This document shows positions 17,037 to 25,035 of a DNA stretch of 38,827 nucleotides, piece by piece. Made by a program: the position numbers and the translations under genes. Origin of the DNA: Sphingomonas sp. (lineage in GTDB: Bacteria; Pseudomonadota; Alphaproteobacteria; Sphingomonadales; Sphingomonadaceae); contig PAOI01000035.1 in NCBI GenBank assembly GCA_002707985.1, positions 2,274-41,100 of the forward strand. Reading direction: 5' to 3'. The notes beneath the pieces are model-generated. The model worked only from the letters and a program-made list of their open reading frames with translations. It did no database searches and was not told where the DNA came from. Position 1 is the stretch's first letter, and each line of letters begins with the position of its first letter.

Positions 17037-17912
17037 TCAGGCGGCGGTCGGGCTCCAGCCCAGCAGCCGCTTGACCGTCCCGCCGAAAATCGCCGCCTTG
17101 GCATCGCGGTCGAGCTCGTTGCTGTGGAGCAGCATGTCCCGCGTCTCGCTGTACAGGCAGCCGCGATTGCGCGACGGGCCGCCCGCCTTTGCCATCCGCA
17201 ACCGGGTATAGTCGCTCGCCCATAGCAGCCGGTCGGCACCGAACGCCGCGATCACGCGCTGCAGGTTCGGCCAGACATCGGCGAACGGATAGGCTTCGCT
17301 GGAAAGCAGCGGCAGGCCGCACAGTTTCACATGAACATTGGGATATTCGGCAAGCGCGATCAGATCGTCGATATGCTCCCAGACATCGTCGCGCGGCGGC
17401 GACACCGGATGCTGCGCCAGCCCGACATGGTCGATGACGATCGAAAGATCCGGGTGCCGTTCGATCACCGGGCGCATCGCCGCCGATCGGCCATGGGTCG
17501 ACAGGAACAGCGGCAGCCCGACTTTCTCCGCGACTTCGAACCCGGCATCCATCCCGCCCCCGGCAAAGCCGCCGGACAATTCGAGCGTACGGAAATCGGT
17601 GACGAGCAGCCGCCCGGCGGCCAGCCGCGCATCGCCGCGCGCCCGCTCCACTGCGGCACCCAGTTCCGCGCCAGTGGCGGCGAAGGTTTCGACGCCGATG
17701 AAACGCTCGGGATAGCGCGCAACACAGGCGTCGATATAGGGCATCGCCGCGACCACAAGCGCGGCATCGACACCGACCGCATCCATCGCCTCGCGCGCGA
17801 TTTCGACATTGACCAGCAGCTTCGCGGCGTCGTCCCAGCTTTCATCGACCGGCGTCGGCGGCGCGGGCTGGTGGATCTGTCCGTCGATAATGTCGAAATC
17901 GGCGCTTTTCAC
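17037..17912 (-). CDS. Amidohydrolase-2 family TIM-barrel hydrolase/decarboxylase
   Basis: A 291-residue protein of the family that includes LigI-like lactonases and LigW/ACMSD-like decarboxylases. Visible landmarks are IIDGQIHQ at the N-terminus, LSTHGRS, VIDHVGLAQHP, VHVKLCGLP and WASDYTRL near the C-terminus. The usual first-strand DxHxH metal motif reads DGQIH, so the first His is replaced by Gln. This suggests weak or absent first-metal binding, as tolerated in metal-independent lactonases. The start is GTG at 17912 with AGGA eight bases upstream. It is the last gene of the large minus-strand LLM 2 block, 60 bases after the HTH-methyltransferase fusion. Confidence 0.82.
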   Translation of the reverse strand: MKSADFDIIDGQIHQPAPPTPVDESWDDAAKLLVNVEIAREAMDAVGVDAALVVAAMPYIDACVARYPERFIGVETFAATGAELGAAVERARGDARLAAGRLLVTDFRTLELSGGFAGGGMDAGFEVAEKVGLPLFLSTHGRSAAMRPVIERHPDLSIVIDHVGLAQHPVSPPRDDVWEHIDDLIALAEYPNVHVKLCGLPLLSSEAYPFADVWPNLQRVIAAFGADRLLWASDYTRLRMAKAGGPSRNRGCLYSETRDMLLHSNELDRDAKAAIFGGTVKRLLGWSPTAA

Positions 17913-17972
17913 ATTGCATTCCTGATGGCTGGCCGGGCGTAATGCCGGGCCGGAAGGAAAAATTCTGGCGCG

Positions 17973-19346
17973 TCAGTTGAGCCGCGCGCGGCGGGAAATC
18001 AGAAACATCTCGTCATTGAACCACAGGCCGCCATGGCGCTGCAGCACCTGACGCGTGGCTTCCAGATAGGCGTCGTTCGACAGTGCTTCGGAAAGGCGCG
18101 TATCCTCGATCTGCGCGACATAGCTGGCTGCGTTCCAGGCGGCGAACAACGTCGAACTGTGGATACGCGCGCCCTCCCCCACTTCGGTCGGCAGCGCGCG
18201 GATATCATAGCGGAACAGCGCCTCTTCGTCCGACAGATCGTGAAAGTGAAAGTCGCGGGCGGCCGTGCCGAGATCGTCCGCCACGGCTTCCATCACTTCG
18301 CGGCGACCATGGCGGAACGGACTTTCGTCTGGCCAGATCGTGCGGATGATCTCCATCCCCGGGTCCTCGCCATAGCTCTGGACGCCCATCAGCTTGCCGT
18401 TGGGCCGCAACGCCCGGACAAGCGGCGCGATGACCCGCGAGCTTTTGAACGAAAGCGGCGCCGACGCGCGATAGGGCTGCGAGAGCAATGCGAAATCGAA
18501 ATCCGCCATCGCATAGCCGCGCCGCGGCACGATCGGGTCGAGCATGAAGCCGTGATCGCGGCGATAGAGCACCAGCACGACCGGCGTCTTGTACACCGGG
18601 TTGCCGCTCGCCGGGCCGATCCTTGCCTGCCAATATTTGGCGAGGAACGGTTCGAGCGCGGCGATCTGTTCCTCGAACTCGCCCGCGCTGGTGCCGTCGA
18701 GCGCGACTTCGTGCCACACCATCGCGCTCGCGCCGCTCGCCGTATCGGGCTGAAGATGCGGCACTTCGTTATATTTGAGATTGGTCATCACCAGCACGGT
18801 TCCGGCATGTTCGCGAAACCGGTCTGGCATTTTTTCAAGCGTCAGCCGGATATTCTCCATGCTGATTTCCTTGGCCACCACATAAAACGGCACCCAGGGA
18901 TGGCGGCGGTGCAAGCCGCGCAGAATCCGCGCCAGCGCGGTGCCGTCGCCGGTACCGCCATCGAACAGGCGGATGGCGGGCGGCACGGGCTGCGTATCGC
19001 AAAGCTCCTGAACCGCACGATCGGCGATGATCTGCTTCTCGGTCGTGGTGTTGACGAACATCAGATATTTCTGACGATTGTCGTAGAAGCGGAAATTATG
19101 TTCGGGCGGCACCCGATCGCGCAGACCCGGAAGCGCGGCCCGCAGCGCGCTGACCGACGCGCCGTCCTGTTCCTCGATGAAACGGTGGACACGTTCGATC
19201 GTCTGGATCGTCACGCGCCCGCCCTGCTGAAGCCGCGACACGAGCTTGCCGTCATTGACCGCCAGTCGCCCGAACGTCGATTGCGCCATCCTGAGCCGCC
19301 GGCAAGCTTGCTCGATCTGGGTGAGCAGGGCCTGAGTATCGTCCAT
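17973..19346 (-). CDS. HTH-fused SAM-methyltransferase-like protein of unknown function
   Basis: A 457-residue two-part protein. Residues ~1-60 resemble the small HTH segment common in alphaproteobacteria (RLRMAQSTFGRLAVNDGKLVSRLQQGG ... RVHRFI, quoted in two parts for length: the first helix pair spans ~18-30, the second ~33-45). From about residue 125 a Rossmann-like region begins with IRLFDGGTGDGTALARIL, a motif I-like glycine loop. It continues with FYVVAKEISMENIRLTLEKM and VLVMTNLKYNEVPHL, with the ALRPNGKLMGVQSYG strand near the C-terminal third. The ATG at 19346 follows AGGCGG and lies eight bases after the flavin reductase stop, so the gene is inside the operon. Neither a known methyl acceptor nor a known regulator of this architecture is recognised. 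Confidence 0.65.
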   Translation of the reverse strand: MDDTQALLTQIEQACRRLRMAQSTFGRLAVNDGKLVSRLQQGGRVTIQTIERVHRFIEEQDGASVSALRAALPGLRDRVPPEHNFRFYDNRQKYLMFVNTTTEKQIIADRAVQELCDTQPVPPAIRLFDGGTGDGTALARILRGLHRRHPWVPFYVVAKEISMENIRLTLEKMPDRFREHAGTVLVMTNLKYNEVPHLQPDTASGASAMVWHEVALDGTSAGEFEEQIAALEPFLAKYWQARIGPASGNPVYKTPVVLVLYRRDHGFMLDPIVPRRGYAMADFDFALLSQPYRASAPLSFKSSRVIAPLVRALRPNGKLMGVQSYGEDPGMEIIRTIWPDESPFRHGRREVMEAVADDLGTAARDFHFHDLSDEEALFRYDIRALPTEVGEGARIHSSTLFAAWNAASYVAQIEDTRLSEALSNDAYLEATRQVLQRHGGLWFNDEMFLISRRARLN

Positions 19347-19354
19347 CGCGCCGC

Positions 19355-19876
19355 CTATGCGAACCGAACGGCGCGGGCATAGCCGCCATCGACGTAGATC
19401 AGCGGATCGACATCGCCGGTCCAGCCGACATGCTTCACTTCGCCGATCACGATCGCGTGCGTGCCGTATTCGAAATGCGACCGGTATTCGCACAGGAAAT
19501 GCGCCTGGGCGTCGCGCAGATAGGGCGTGCCGCAGTCGCTGGCTTCCCATTGCCCTTCGCGAAACCGCTCCTCGCCCTTCACTTTCCCGGCGCACGCATT
19601 GGAGACCGACAACTGGTCGGCGTGGAGGATGTTGACGCAGAAATTGGCGCCTTCGGACAAGGGGCCGTGCAGGCTGGCGGTGCGATTGACGCATACCAGC
19701 AGCGAGGGCGGGTCCATGCTGAGTTCGCTGACCGCGGTCGCGGTCATCGCCCAGCGCCGCCCCTCATGCCAGCAAGTGATGACCACCACGGCCTTGCCCA
19801 GCCGACGCAATCCCATGCGCAGTTGTTCGGCAACCGTCATCGGTTCGGCTTCCGAAAGCGTCACGTCGTTCATCAT
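19355..19876 (-). CDS. Flavin reductase (HpaC/DIM6-NTAB-like)
   Basis: A 173-residue NAD(P)H:flavin oxidoreductase that supplies reduced flavin to a two-component monooxygenase. Family features are MTATAVSELSMDPPSLLVCVN, SLHGPLSEGANFCVNIL and the late IGEVKHVGW...PLIYVDGGY. The ATG at 19876 has GGGAGAG immediately upstream; an in-frame TTG at 19912 overlapping the CMD stop codon would add twelve residues. It lies in the same operon as LLM monooxygenase 2, the natural partner, and may also serve LLM 1. Confidence 0.9.
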   Translation of the reverse strand: MMNDVTLSEAEPMTVAEQLRMGLRRLGKAVVVITCWHEGRRWAMTATAVSELSMDPPSLLVCVNRTASLHGPLSEGANFCVNILHADQLSVSNACAGKVKGEERFREGQWEASDCGTPYLRDAQAHFLCEYRSHFEYGTHAIVIGEVKHVGWTGDVDPLIYVDGGYARAVRFA

Positions 19877-19908
19877 TCTCTCCCATCGCGCCCGGCCTGC
19901 CGTGTCGC

Positions 19909-20289
19909 TCAATAGGCTCCGGCTTCCTGCAACGCCTCACGCGCATGCCGCCAGCTGTCCGATCCGGCGGGCAGGCCGACATAGATGGTGGCATGCATCA
20001 ATATTTCGCGGATTTCCTCTTTCGTCACGCCATTTGCCAGCGCGCCCTTCACATGATTGCGCAGCTGATCGGGGCGCGACTGGCCCACCAGAATGGCGAT
20101 GGTCAGCATCGACCGGATCTTGCGGTCGAGCCCGGGCCGGCTCCACACGTCGCCGAAACAAAGCCGCGTCACCAGATCCTGTAACGGGTCGGCAAAATCA
20201 TCGGCATTGTCGAGGCTGCGCACGCCAGGTTCGCCGAACATTTCGAACCGCATCGCGCGACCGCGCTCGTAACTGTCATCCTGTTTCAA
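19909..20289 (-). CDS. Carboxymuconolactone decarboxylase family protein (PcaC-like), copy 3
   Basis: A 126-residue PcaC-like CMD protein. Its start (SYERGRAMRFEMFGEPGV) and the NADDFADPLQDLV, VWSRPGL, HVKGALANGVTKEEIREIL and ATIYVGLPAG segments match PcaC closely. Start choice: TTG at 20289, preceded by AAAGGA six bases upstream. The alternative upstream frame runs through the hydrolase stop and does not resemble the family. With this start the N-terminus aligns with copy 1 (6939-7328). It follows the HSL hydrolase gene by 11 bases and precedes the flavin reductase. Confidence 0.85.
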   Translation of the reverse strand: MKQDDSYERGRAMRFEMFGEPGVRSLDNADDFADPLQDLVTRLCFGDVWSRPGLDRKIRSMLTIAILVGQSRPDQLRNHVKGALANGVTKEEIREILMHATIYVGLPAGSDSWRHAREALQEAGAY

Positions 20290-20300
20290 AATCGGTCCTT

Positions 20301-21266
20301 TCAGGCGTTTCGGGCTTCCGCCGAGTGCAGCCATGGCGCGATCGCCGCTGCGGCATCGGCCAGTTCTTCGCGCGCCGGGGCCGAAACCGCCACGGCACGC
20401 AGAAATCCGTGGATCATGCCGGGCGCCATACGCAGCGATGTCTGCACGCCCGCTTGTGCCAGCCGCGACCCCATACGCTCTGCCTCGGCACGCAGGGGAT
20501 CATGTTCGGCCGCGACGATATGCGTTGGCGGCAGTCCGGCAAGGTCGGTCCGGTCGATCGGCGCATGGTGATGCGCCACACCGCCGCAACGCTGAAACAG
20601 CGCGATATATTGGCGGATGCGCAGCTGGGTGAGCAGCGGATCGTCGGACGCGAAATAGTCTTCCGACCCCGCGTCCATCGCGAAGGTGCCGTAAAAGAGC
20701 AGCAGCCCGGCCGGAACATCGCCATGCGTGTCGCGCATATTCGCAGCGGTAGTGAACGCCAGCAGCGCGCCGGCACTGTCGCCTGCAAGCACCACATGGT
20801 CCGGATCGATATTCAGCGTCCCCGCCTGTCGCACCAGCCAGGCAAACCCCTCGTCACAATCGGCCTGCGCCTCGCGATAATCGGCGTCGGGAAGGCGGCG
20901 ATATTCGACACTCGCAACCACCGCGCCGGTCGATTCCGCCAGCATCGCGCCGATGACATCGAAGCTTTCGATGCTGCCGAGCGAAAAGCCGCCGCCATGG
21001 AAATAGCAGATCGCCGGGCGCGCACCGGTGCCGCCCGGATCATAGATGCGCAGGGGAATCTCGCGCTTCGCCGCTGCGATCTGGCTGTCGAACCGGCGGA
21101 CACGCGGGTTCAGCCCCTCGGCAAAGCGCGCCCCGCCCAGATCGCCGAACAGCCGCATCTGCGCCATGTCCGGTGCCGCAGGCTGGGCACGGAACATGGC
21201 GACATAGTCTTCGATGCCGTCCGCATAGACCGGCATCCGGATTCTCGGCTCAGCCGACGGCCTCAT
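20301..21266 (-). CDS. Alpha/beta hydrolase, hormone-sensitive-lipase family, copy 2
   Basis: A 321-residue esterase-like enzyme with HGGG at 90-93, GDSAG at 162-166 (Ser164), an acid likely in AAEHDPLRAEAERM and His in MIHGF. It is paralogous to 7348-8292, sharing the GSIESxD segment and the RLPDA/RLPEA pattern. The ATG at 21266 has GAGGT five bases upstream and overlaps the LLM 2 stop by 17 bases, so translation is coupled. It probably hydrolyses an ester or lactone formed by the preceding monooxygenase. Confidence 0.87.
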   Translation of the reverse strand: MRPSAEPRIRMPVYADGIEDYVAMFRAQPAAPDMAQMRLFGDLGGARFAEGLNPRVRRFDSQIAAAKREIPLRIYDPGGTGARPAICYFHGGGFSLGSIESFDVIGAMLAESTGAVVASVEYRRLPDADYREAQADCDEGFAWLVRQAGTLNIDPDHVVLAGDSAGALLAFTTAANMRDTHGDVPAGLLLFYGTFAMDAGSEDYFASDDPLLTQLRIRQYIALFQRCGGVAHHHAPIDRTDLAGLPPTHIVAAEHDPLRAEAERMGSRLAQAGVQTSLRMAPGMIHGFLRAVAVSAPAREELADAAAAIAPWLHSAEARNA

Positions 21267-22440
21267 AGCGTACCTCGAGCGGCATATCCGGCAGTTCGGC
21301 GAGCCGCGGTGCGACTTCGCGCGCGACCAGCGTCAGATTATCCGCCGTGTCCTTATGGTCCAGCTCGCCCGCCTGCCCCATCATCAGCAGATTGCCGACC
21401 CCGCCGGTTTCCGCATGGAAGCGAACCAGCTGTTCGTACACGTCATCGGGCGTGCCGACGAAGAACAGGCCCGCGTCCATATATTCCTCGATCGACCCGT
21501 CGACGGGCAGCGGCTTGCCGTTGCGCATCCGCGGACGCATCGCGTTGGCACCCGCCTGAAGCATCCGGATATTCGCCTCGACCGGATTGAACCCCAACGG
21601 ATTGCGGAATTGCGGATCGAGCCGCGCGGCGGTGGTGAAATAGCTTTTCATCGCCTCTGCGCGCTTGAACGCAGTCTCGCGATCGTCGGCGCAGGCGACC
21701 AGCGCCAGATAGGCGAGCTTGTCCTGGCCCGGCTGATGCCCGTGCGCCTCGACAAAGGCTTCGCGATACCCCGCGAACACCGAACTCGCGACTGCGCCAG
21801 ACAGGAACGTCGCGCACACATCGCCGCGACGGCCATATTGGCGCGCGCTGCTTGCCGAGGACGCCGTCATCCACAACGGCGGATGCGGCTGCTGGATCGG
21901 GCGCGGCCACAGGCTGGCGGTGCGGTAATGGAAATGCTCACCTTCCCAGGTGAAATTGTCGCCCTGATTGGTCAGCGCTTCGATGATCAGGTCATGCGCT
22001 TCCCAGAACCGGTCCATGAATCCGGTCGGCTGACGGTTCGACATGAACAGCTCATAGGCAGCGCCCTTGACGAATCCGACTTCGAGCCGCCCGCCCGAGA
22101 TGCAATCGACCATCGCAATCTCTTCGGCGACGCGCAGGGGATTGGACCGGTTGGCGAGCGGAATGCCGAGCGCGAGCAACCGCGCCTTGCTGGTCTGACG
22201 CGCCAGGATCGCCAGCGTCGTCATGCACGATGTCGACATACAGGTGGCCGCCGCATGGTGTTCGTTCACCATGATGTTCAGCCCCAGCTCGTCGGCCAGC
22301 ATATATTCGTCGAGATAGCGATTGAGCAGCCGCCCCGCCTCCTGCGGCTCGCAATGATGCTGCGGCAGCGTGACGCGCATCGCGCCCGGCACTTCGAATG
22401 CGGGGTAATAGGCCTGTTCGGTGAACTGCCAGATTTTCAT
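21250..22440 (-). CDS. LLM-class flavin-dependent monooxygenase 2
   Basis: A 396-residue luciferase-like protein. Landmarks are MKIWQFTEQ at the start, LNIMVNEHHAAAT, LGIPLANRSNPLRVAEEIAMVD, SGGRLEVGFVKG, WPRPIQQPHPPLWMTASS and GTPDDVYEQLVRF. The NEHH/VEEHH-like motif and the GGRL motif are typical of F420/FMN LLM proteins. The operon also encodes an HpaC-like flavin reductase, so FMNH2 is the likelier cosubstrate. It is only moderately similar to LLM 1 and probably acts on a different intermediate. It lies 21 bases after the alpha/beta hydrolase gene and overlaps the HSL hydrolase gene. Confidence 0.88.
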   Translation of the reverse strand: MKIWQFTEQAYYPAFEVPGAMRVTLPQHHCEPQEAGRLLNRYLDEYMLADELGLNIMVNEHHAAATCMSTSCMTTLAILARQTSKARLLALGIPLANRSNPLRVAEEIAMVDCISGGRLEVGFVKGAAYELFMSNRQPTGFMDRFWEAHDLIIEALTNQGDNFTWEGEHFHYRTASLWPRPIQQPHPPLWMTASSASSARQYGRRGDVCATFLSGAVASSVFAGYREAFVEAHGHQPGQDKLAYLALVACADDRETAFKRAEAMKSYFTTAARLDPQFRNPLGFNPVEANIRMLQAGANAMRPRMRNGKPLPVDGSIEEYMDAGLFFVGTPDDVYEQLVRFHAETGGVGNLLMMGQAGELDHKDTADNLTLVAREVAPRLAELPDMPLEVRYEAVG

Positions 22441-22461
22441 GTGCGTCTCCGGGACGGGGTG

Positions 22462-23277
22462 TCAGGCTGCGGCGAAGGCGGCGATGCGCGCGGCAAGATT
22501 CTGGGGCTGATCGGCATGGATGCGGTGGCCCGCATCGGCCACGGTCTCGAACGTCGCCTGGGGAAGCGCCTTCGCCCAGTCGTCGCGATAGCGCTGGCTG
22601 ACGATCGCATCGTCGGCACCCCACAGCACCAATGTGGGCGCGGCGATGCGATGCAGCCGGTCGCCAAGCTTGGGATTGCTCATATAGGGCGTCCAGCCAT
22701 AGAGGCTCGCCGCTTCGTCGTTGCGCATCAGGCGGCGCAATTGCGGCTCGGGCATTTTCGCCAAAGTCGCCATGTCGGTGCCGGGAAGCGGATCGCTCAC
22801 CTGCATCCGGCGACCGAGTTCCTGACGCGAGAGCATGAAGATATCGGCGACATGCTGTTCGCGCCGGTCCGCGGTCGGCAGACCGAGCGGTGAAGCCATC
22901 ACCAGATGCGACGCGCGCGCCGGTTCCTTGGTCAAGGTTTCCGCCGCCACCCATGCGCCGAACGAAGTTCCCGCGACCACGGGGCTGCGCAGCGACAGAA
23001 GGTCGAGCAGATCGAGATAGAAATAGCCGAGATCGTCGACCCGATTGAGCCGCTGCGGACGCGCCGAACCGCCGAAACCGGGATGCGACGGCGCATAGAC
23101 GGTAAAGTCGCGGGCCAGCGCCTGAAGGATCGCGCCGGAACCTTCCAGTCCGTCGGTGCCGTGGAGGAACAACAGCGGGTCGCCTTCGCCCGCCCGAAAC
23201 ATTTCGATTTCGGTGCCCAGAACATCGAGTGTCGACAGCGTCCCGAAACGCAGGTCTTCCAGAATTTCGGTCTGCAT
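22462..23277 (-). CDS. Alpha/beta hydrolase (MhpC/BphD-like fold)
   Basis: A 271-residue hydrolase of the compact alpha/beta family. The oxyanion turn is LLFLHGTDGLEG, the nucleophile elbow GTSFGAW (Ser near residue 105), the acid in LWGADDAIV and the catalytic His in ADAGHRIHAD. This is the pattern of meta-cleavage product hydrolases, epoxide hydrolases and related enzymes, which cannot be separated by motif alone. Given an extradiol dioxygenase at 25876-26820, a C-C bond hydrolase role is plausible. The ATG at 23277 has GGAGAG upstream. It is the first gene of the seven-gene minus-strand operon and divergent from a LysR gene. Confidence 0.85.
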   Translation of the reverse strand: MQTEILEDLRFGTLSTLDVLGTEIEMFRAGEGDPLLFLHGTDGLEGSGAILQALARDFTVYAPSHPGFGGSARPQRLNRVDDLGYFYLDLLDLLSLRSPVVAGTSFGAWVAAETLTKEPARASHLVMASPLGLPTADRREQHVADIFMLSRQELGRRMQVSDPLPGTDMATLAKMPEPQLRRLMRNDEAASLYGWTPYMSNPKLGDRLHRIAAPTLVLWGADDAIVSQRYRDDWAKALPQATFETVADAGHRIHADQPQNLAARIAAFAAA

Positions 23278-23300
23278 CGCTCTCCACTCGAATTTGGTTC

Positions 23301-23312
23301 GTTGCGTGCAAC
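23301..23312. promoter_or_regulatory. GTTGC-GT-GCAAC inverted repeat in LysR divergent promoter
   Basis: Perfect 5-bp arms around a 2-base centre, 23 bases upstream of the hydrolase start and about 70 bases upstream of the LysR gene. LysR proteins commonly bind such sites between themselves and a divergent target. A TGATAC direct repeat lies nearby. Inferred only. Confidence 0.35.
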
Positions 23313-23384
23313 CTGTTTCCCGGCGACTGATACGTCCAATTCTTTGTTCTTGAGATTTTGATACCTGAAAACTATGGGTGAGTG

Positions 23385-24314
23385 ATGGAACTGCGCCACC
23401 TCCGCTATTTCCGCGCCATCGGTCGCGAAGAACATTTCGGGCGCGCCGCAATCGCGCTGCGCGTCGCGCAACCAGCGCTCACGCGACAGATCCGCGACCT
23501 CGAATCCGAACTGGGTGTCGAACTGTTCGAGCGGCTTCCGCGCGGTGTGCGGCTTTCCGACGCCGGACGGATTTTCCTCGCCGATGTCGAGGAAATCCTC
23601 TCCCGCGTAGATCGCGCGGTGGATCGCGCGCGCCGGCTGGGCACGGGGCATCTGGGTACCATCCGGGTGGGGCTGAGCGAAATCATTGCCGCGCATGATT
23701 TCATCTCGCACGGCCTGCGCCAGTTCCGCGAAAGCGAACCCGCGGTCGTGCTGGAATTGCGGTCGATGGGATCGATGGCACAGATTCGGGCGCTGAAGGA
23801 AGGCACGCTCGACGTCGGGCTGGTCTATGACGCGCATCTCGACGACCGCGATGACGGCGTGCTCGAATGCGCGCCGCTGGGGTTTGGCGAGACGATGCTG
23901 GCGGTGCACGAAAGCCACCCGCTCGCCGCGCGCAAATCGGTGACGATGGCCGAACTGGCCGACGAACCGGTGCTCGGCCCGACGCGCCAGACCGCGCCCG
24001 GCTATTACGACCGGCTGATGGCGGCACTGATCCAGAGCGGCCGTGCGCCGCGCATCGTTCAGGAATGCACGACCAATTCGATCCTGCTCAGCCTGGTTTC
24101 GGTGGGCATGGGCATCGGCTTCGTCACTGCGTCCGGCTCCAATCCGCCGGCGCACAACATCCGGCTGGTGCCGATTTCTGATCTGGGACTGAAATTTCAG
24201 GTCCAGCTGGTCTGGCGCAAGCGCGACGGATCCGCCGCGCTTCAGCGATTCATCGAAATGATGCAGGACGAAGCGCAGGGCGCGCAAAAGCAGGCCGTCC
24301 CCCTTTCGGGGTGA
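23385..24314 (+). CDS. LysR-family transcriptional regulator
   Basis: A 309-residue LTTR. The N-terminal winged HTH spans ~1-60 (ELRHLRYFRAIGREEHFGRAA, VAQPALTRQIRDLESELG, LFERLPRGVRLSDAG). A coiled linker and a periplasmic-binding-like effector domain of about 215 residues follow (GTIRVGLSEIIAAH, GLVYDAHL). The ATG at 23385 is used; the preceding in-frame GTG at 23382 is also possible. It is divergent from the LLM 2 operon (107-base gap), the likely target, and is followed by a VOC gene 49 bases downstream. LTTRs of this type respond to aromatic acids or their intermediates. Confidence 0.92.
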   Translation: MELRHLRYFRAIGREEHFGRAAIALRVAQPALTRQIRDLESELGVELFERLPRGVRLSDAGRIFLADVEEILSRVDRAVDRARRLGTGHLGTIRVGLSEIIAAHDFISHGLRQFRESEPAVVLELRSMGSMAQIRALKEGTLDVGLVYDAHLDDRDDGVLECAPLGFGETMLAVHESHPLAARKSVTMAELADEPVLGPTRQTAPGYYDRLMAALIQSGRAPRIVQECTTNSILLSLVSVGMGIGFVTASGSNPPAHNIRLVPISDLGLKFQVQLVWRKRDGSAALQRFIEMMQDEAQGAQKQAVPLSG

Positions 24315-24335
24315 CCCGCACGCCCGGGCGCCGGT

Positions 24336-24344
24336 GATATCAGC
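24336..24344 (+). promoter_or_regulatory. GATATCAGC core upstream of VOC gene
   Basis: This nine-base core also occurs at 1293-1301 and 15497-15505. Here it lies 20 bases before the VOC ATG in the short LysR-VOC gap. A short motif, so chance is possible. Confidence 0.3.
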
Positions 24345-24363
24345 GGGGCAAAAGGAGCATGCA

Positions 24364-24885
24364 ATGACTGACCCACGACCGCTGAAAGGCCTGTATCATT
24401 TCGCCTATCCGTGCCGCGACGCGGAGGAGACCCGGCATTTTTACGAGGATATTCTCGGCCTGCCGCTGGTGAACTGCATGCTTTCCGAACGCGTGCCCAG
24501 CACTGGCGAGGAAACGCCCTATGTCCATTTCTTCTTTGAACTGGGCGACGGTTCCTATGTCGCCTTTTTCGATCTGGGCGGCGAGGAAATGCCCGCCCCC
24601 TCCCCCAACACGCCCGACTGGGTGCAGCATTTCGCGATCGAGACTGACTCGATCGAAAGCGTCGATGCGATGCGCAAGCGGCTGGAGGAGCATGGTGTGA
24701 AGACCACCCCGCTGGTCAATCACGGCTTCGTCCGGTCGATCTATTTCTTCGATCCCAACGGCCTGCGCCTTGAAATCGCCGCGCGGACCGAGGAGCCCGG
24801 CTTCCTCGCCAAGGCGGCGGGCGAAGCGCATGAGACGCTGAAAATCTGGAACGCGCGCAAACAAGCCAGCCTGGCCGCGAGCTGA
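24364..24885 (+). CDS. VOC-superfamily protein (glyoxalase/dioxygenase fold)
   Basis: A 173-residue single VOC module pair. Possible metal ligands are His in LYHFAYP (residue ~12), a Glu or Asp in the HFFFELGDG segment, His in WVQHFAIET and Glu in GLRLEIAAR, as in metal-dependent VOC lyases, isomerases and dioxygenases. The RHFYEDILGLPLV motif is typical of the first betaalphabeta unit. The ATG at 24364 has AAAAGGAG upstream. It follows the LysR gene and precedes IclR. It may be an accessory ring-cleavage, isomerase or detoxification enzyme; the reaction is not predictable. Confidence 0.85.
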   Translation: MTDPRPLKGLYHFAYPCRDAEETRHFYEDILGLPLVNCMLSERVPSTGEETPYVHFFFELGDGSYVAFFDLGGEEMPAPSPNTPDWVQHFAIETDSIESVDAMRKRLEEHGVKTTPLVNHGFVRSIYFFDPNGLRLEIAARTEEPGFLAKAAGEAHETLKIWNARKQASLAAS

Positions 24886-24907
24886 CCGACAGCTCATTCC
24901 GGTTTAC

Positions 24908-24938
24908 GCGCCGATCAGGCTCCACGCCCGGTCGGCGC
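24908..24938 (+). terminator. Possible hairpin terminator after VOC gene
   Basis: GCGCCGA and TCGGCGC form 7-bp G/C arms around a 17-base loop, followed by TTTCG. The long loop and short T run make this a weak candidate. Confidence 0.35.
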
Positions 24939-25035
24939 TTTCGCGTAGCCATTAAACTTGATGTCAGTAATGGACAGATCGGATCGGCGGCGGCAGAAGA
25001 CAGGAAAGTAATCCATGACGGAGTAGCAAGAGGAT

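Noticed and set aside
17913..17972. GGCCGGGC/GCCGGGCC imperfect hairpin before the amidohydrolase gene
   Set aside because: Arms do not pair cleanly and there is no T-run; not enough to call a terminator or processing site.
6939..20289. Protocatechuate ortho-cleavage pathway (because of PcaC-like proteins)
   Set aside because: No protocatechuate 3,4-dioxygenase, PcaB or PcaD-type enol-lactonase is seen; CMD-fold proteins alone are not diagnostic.
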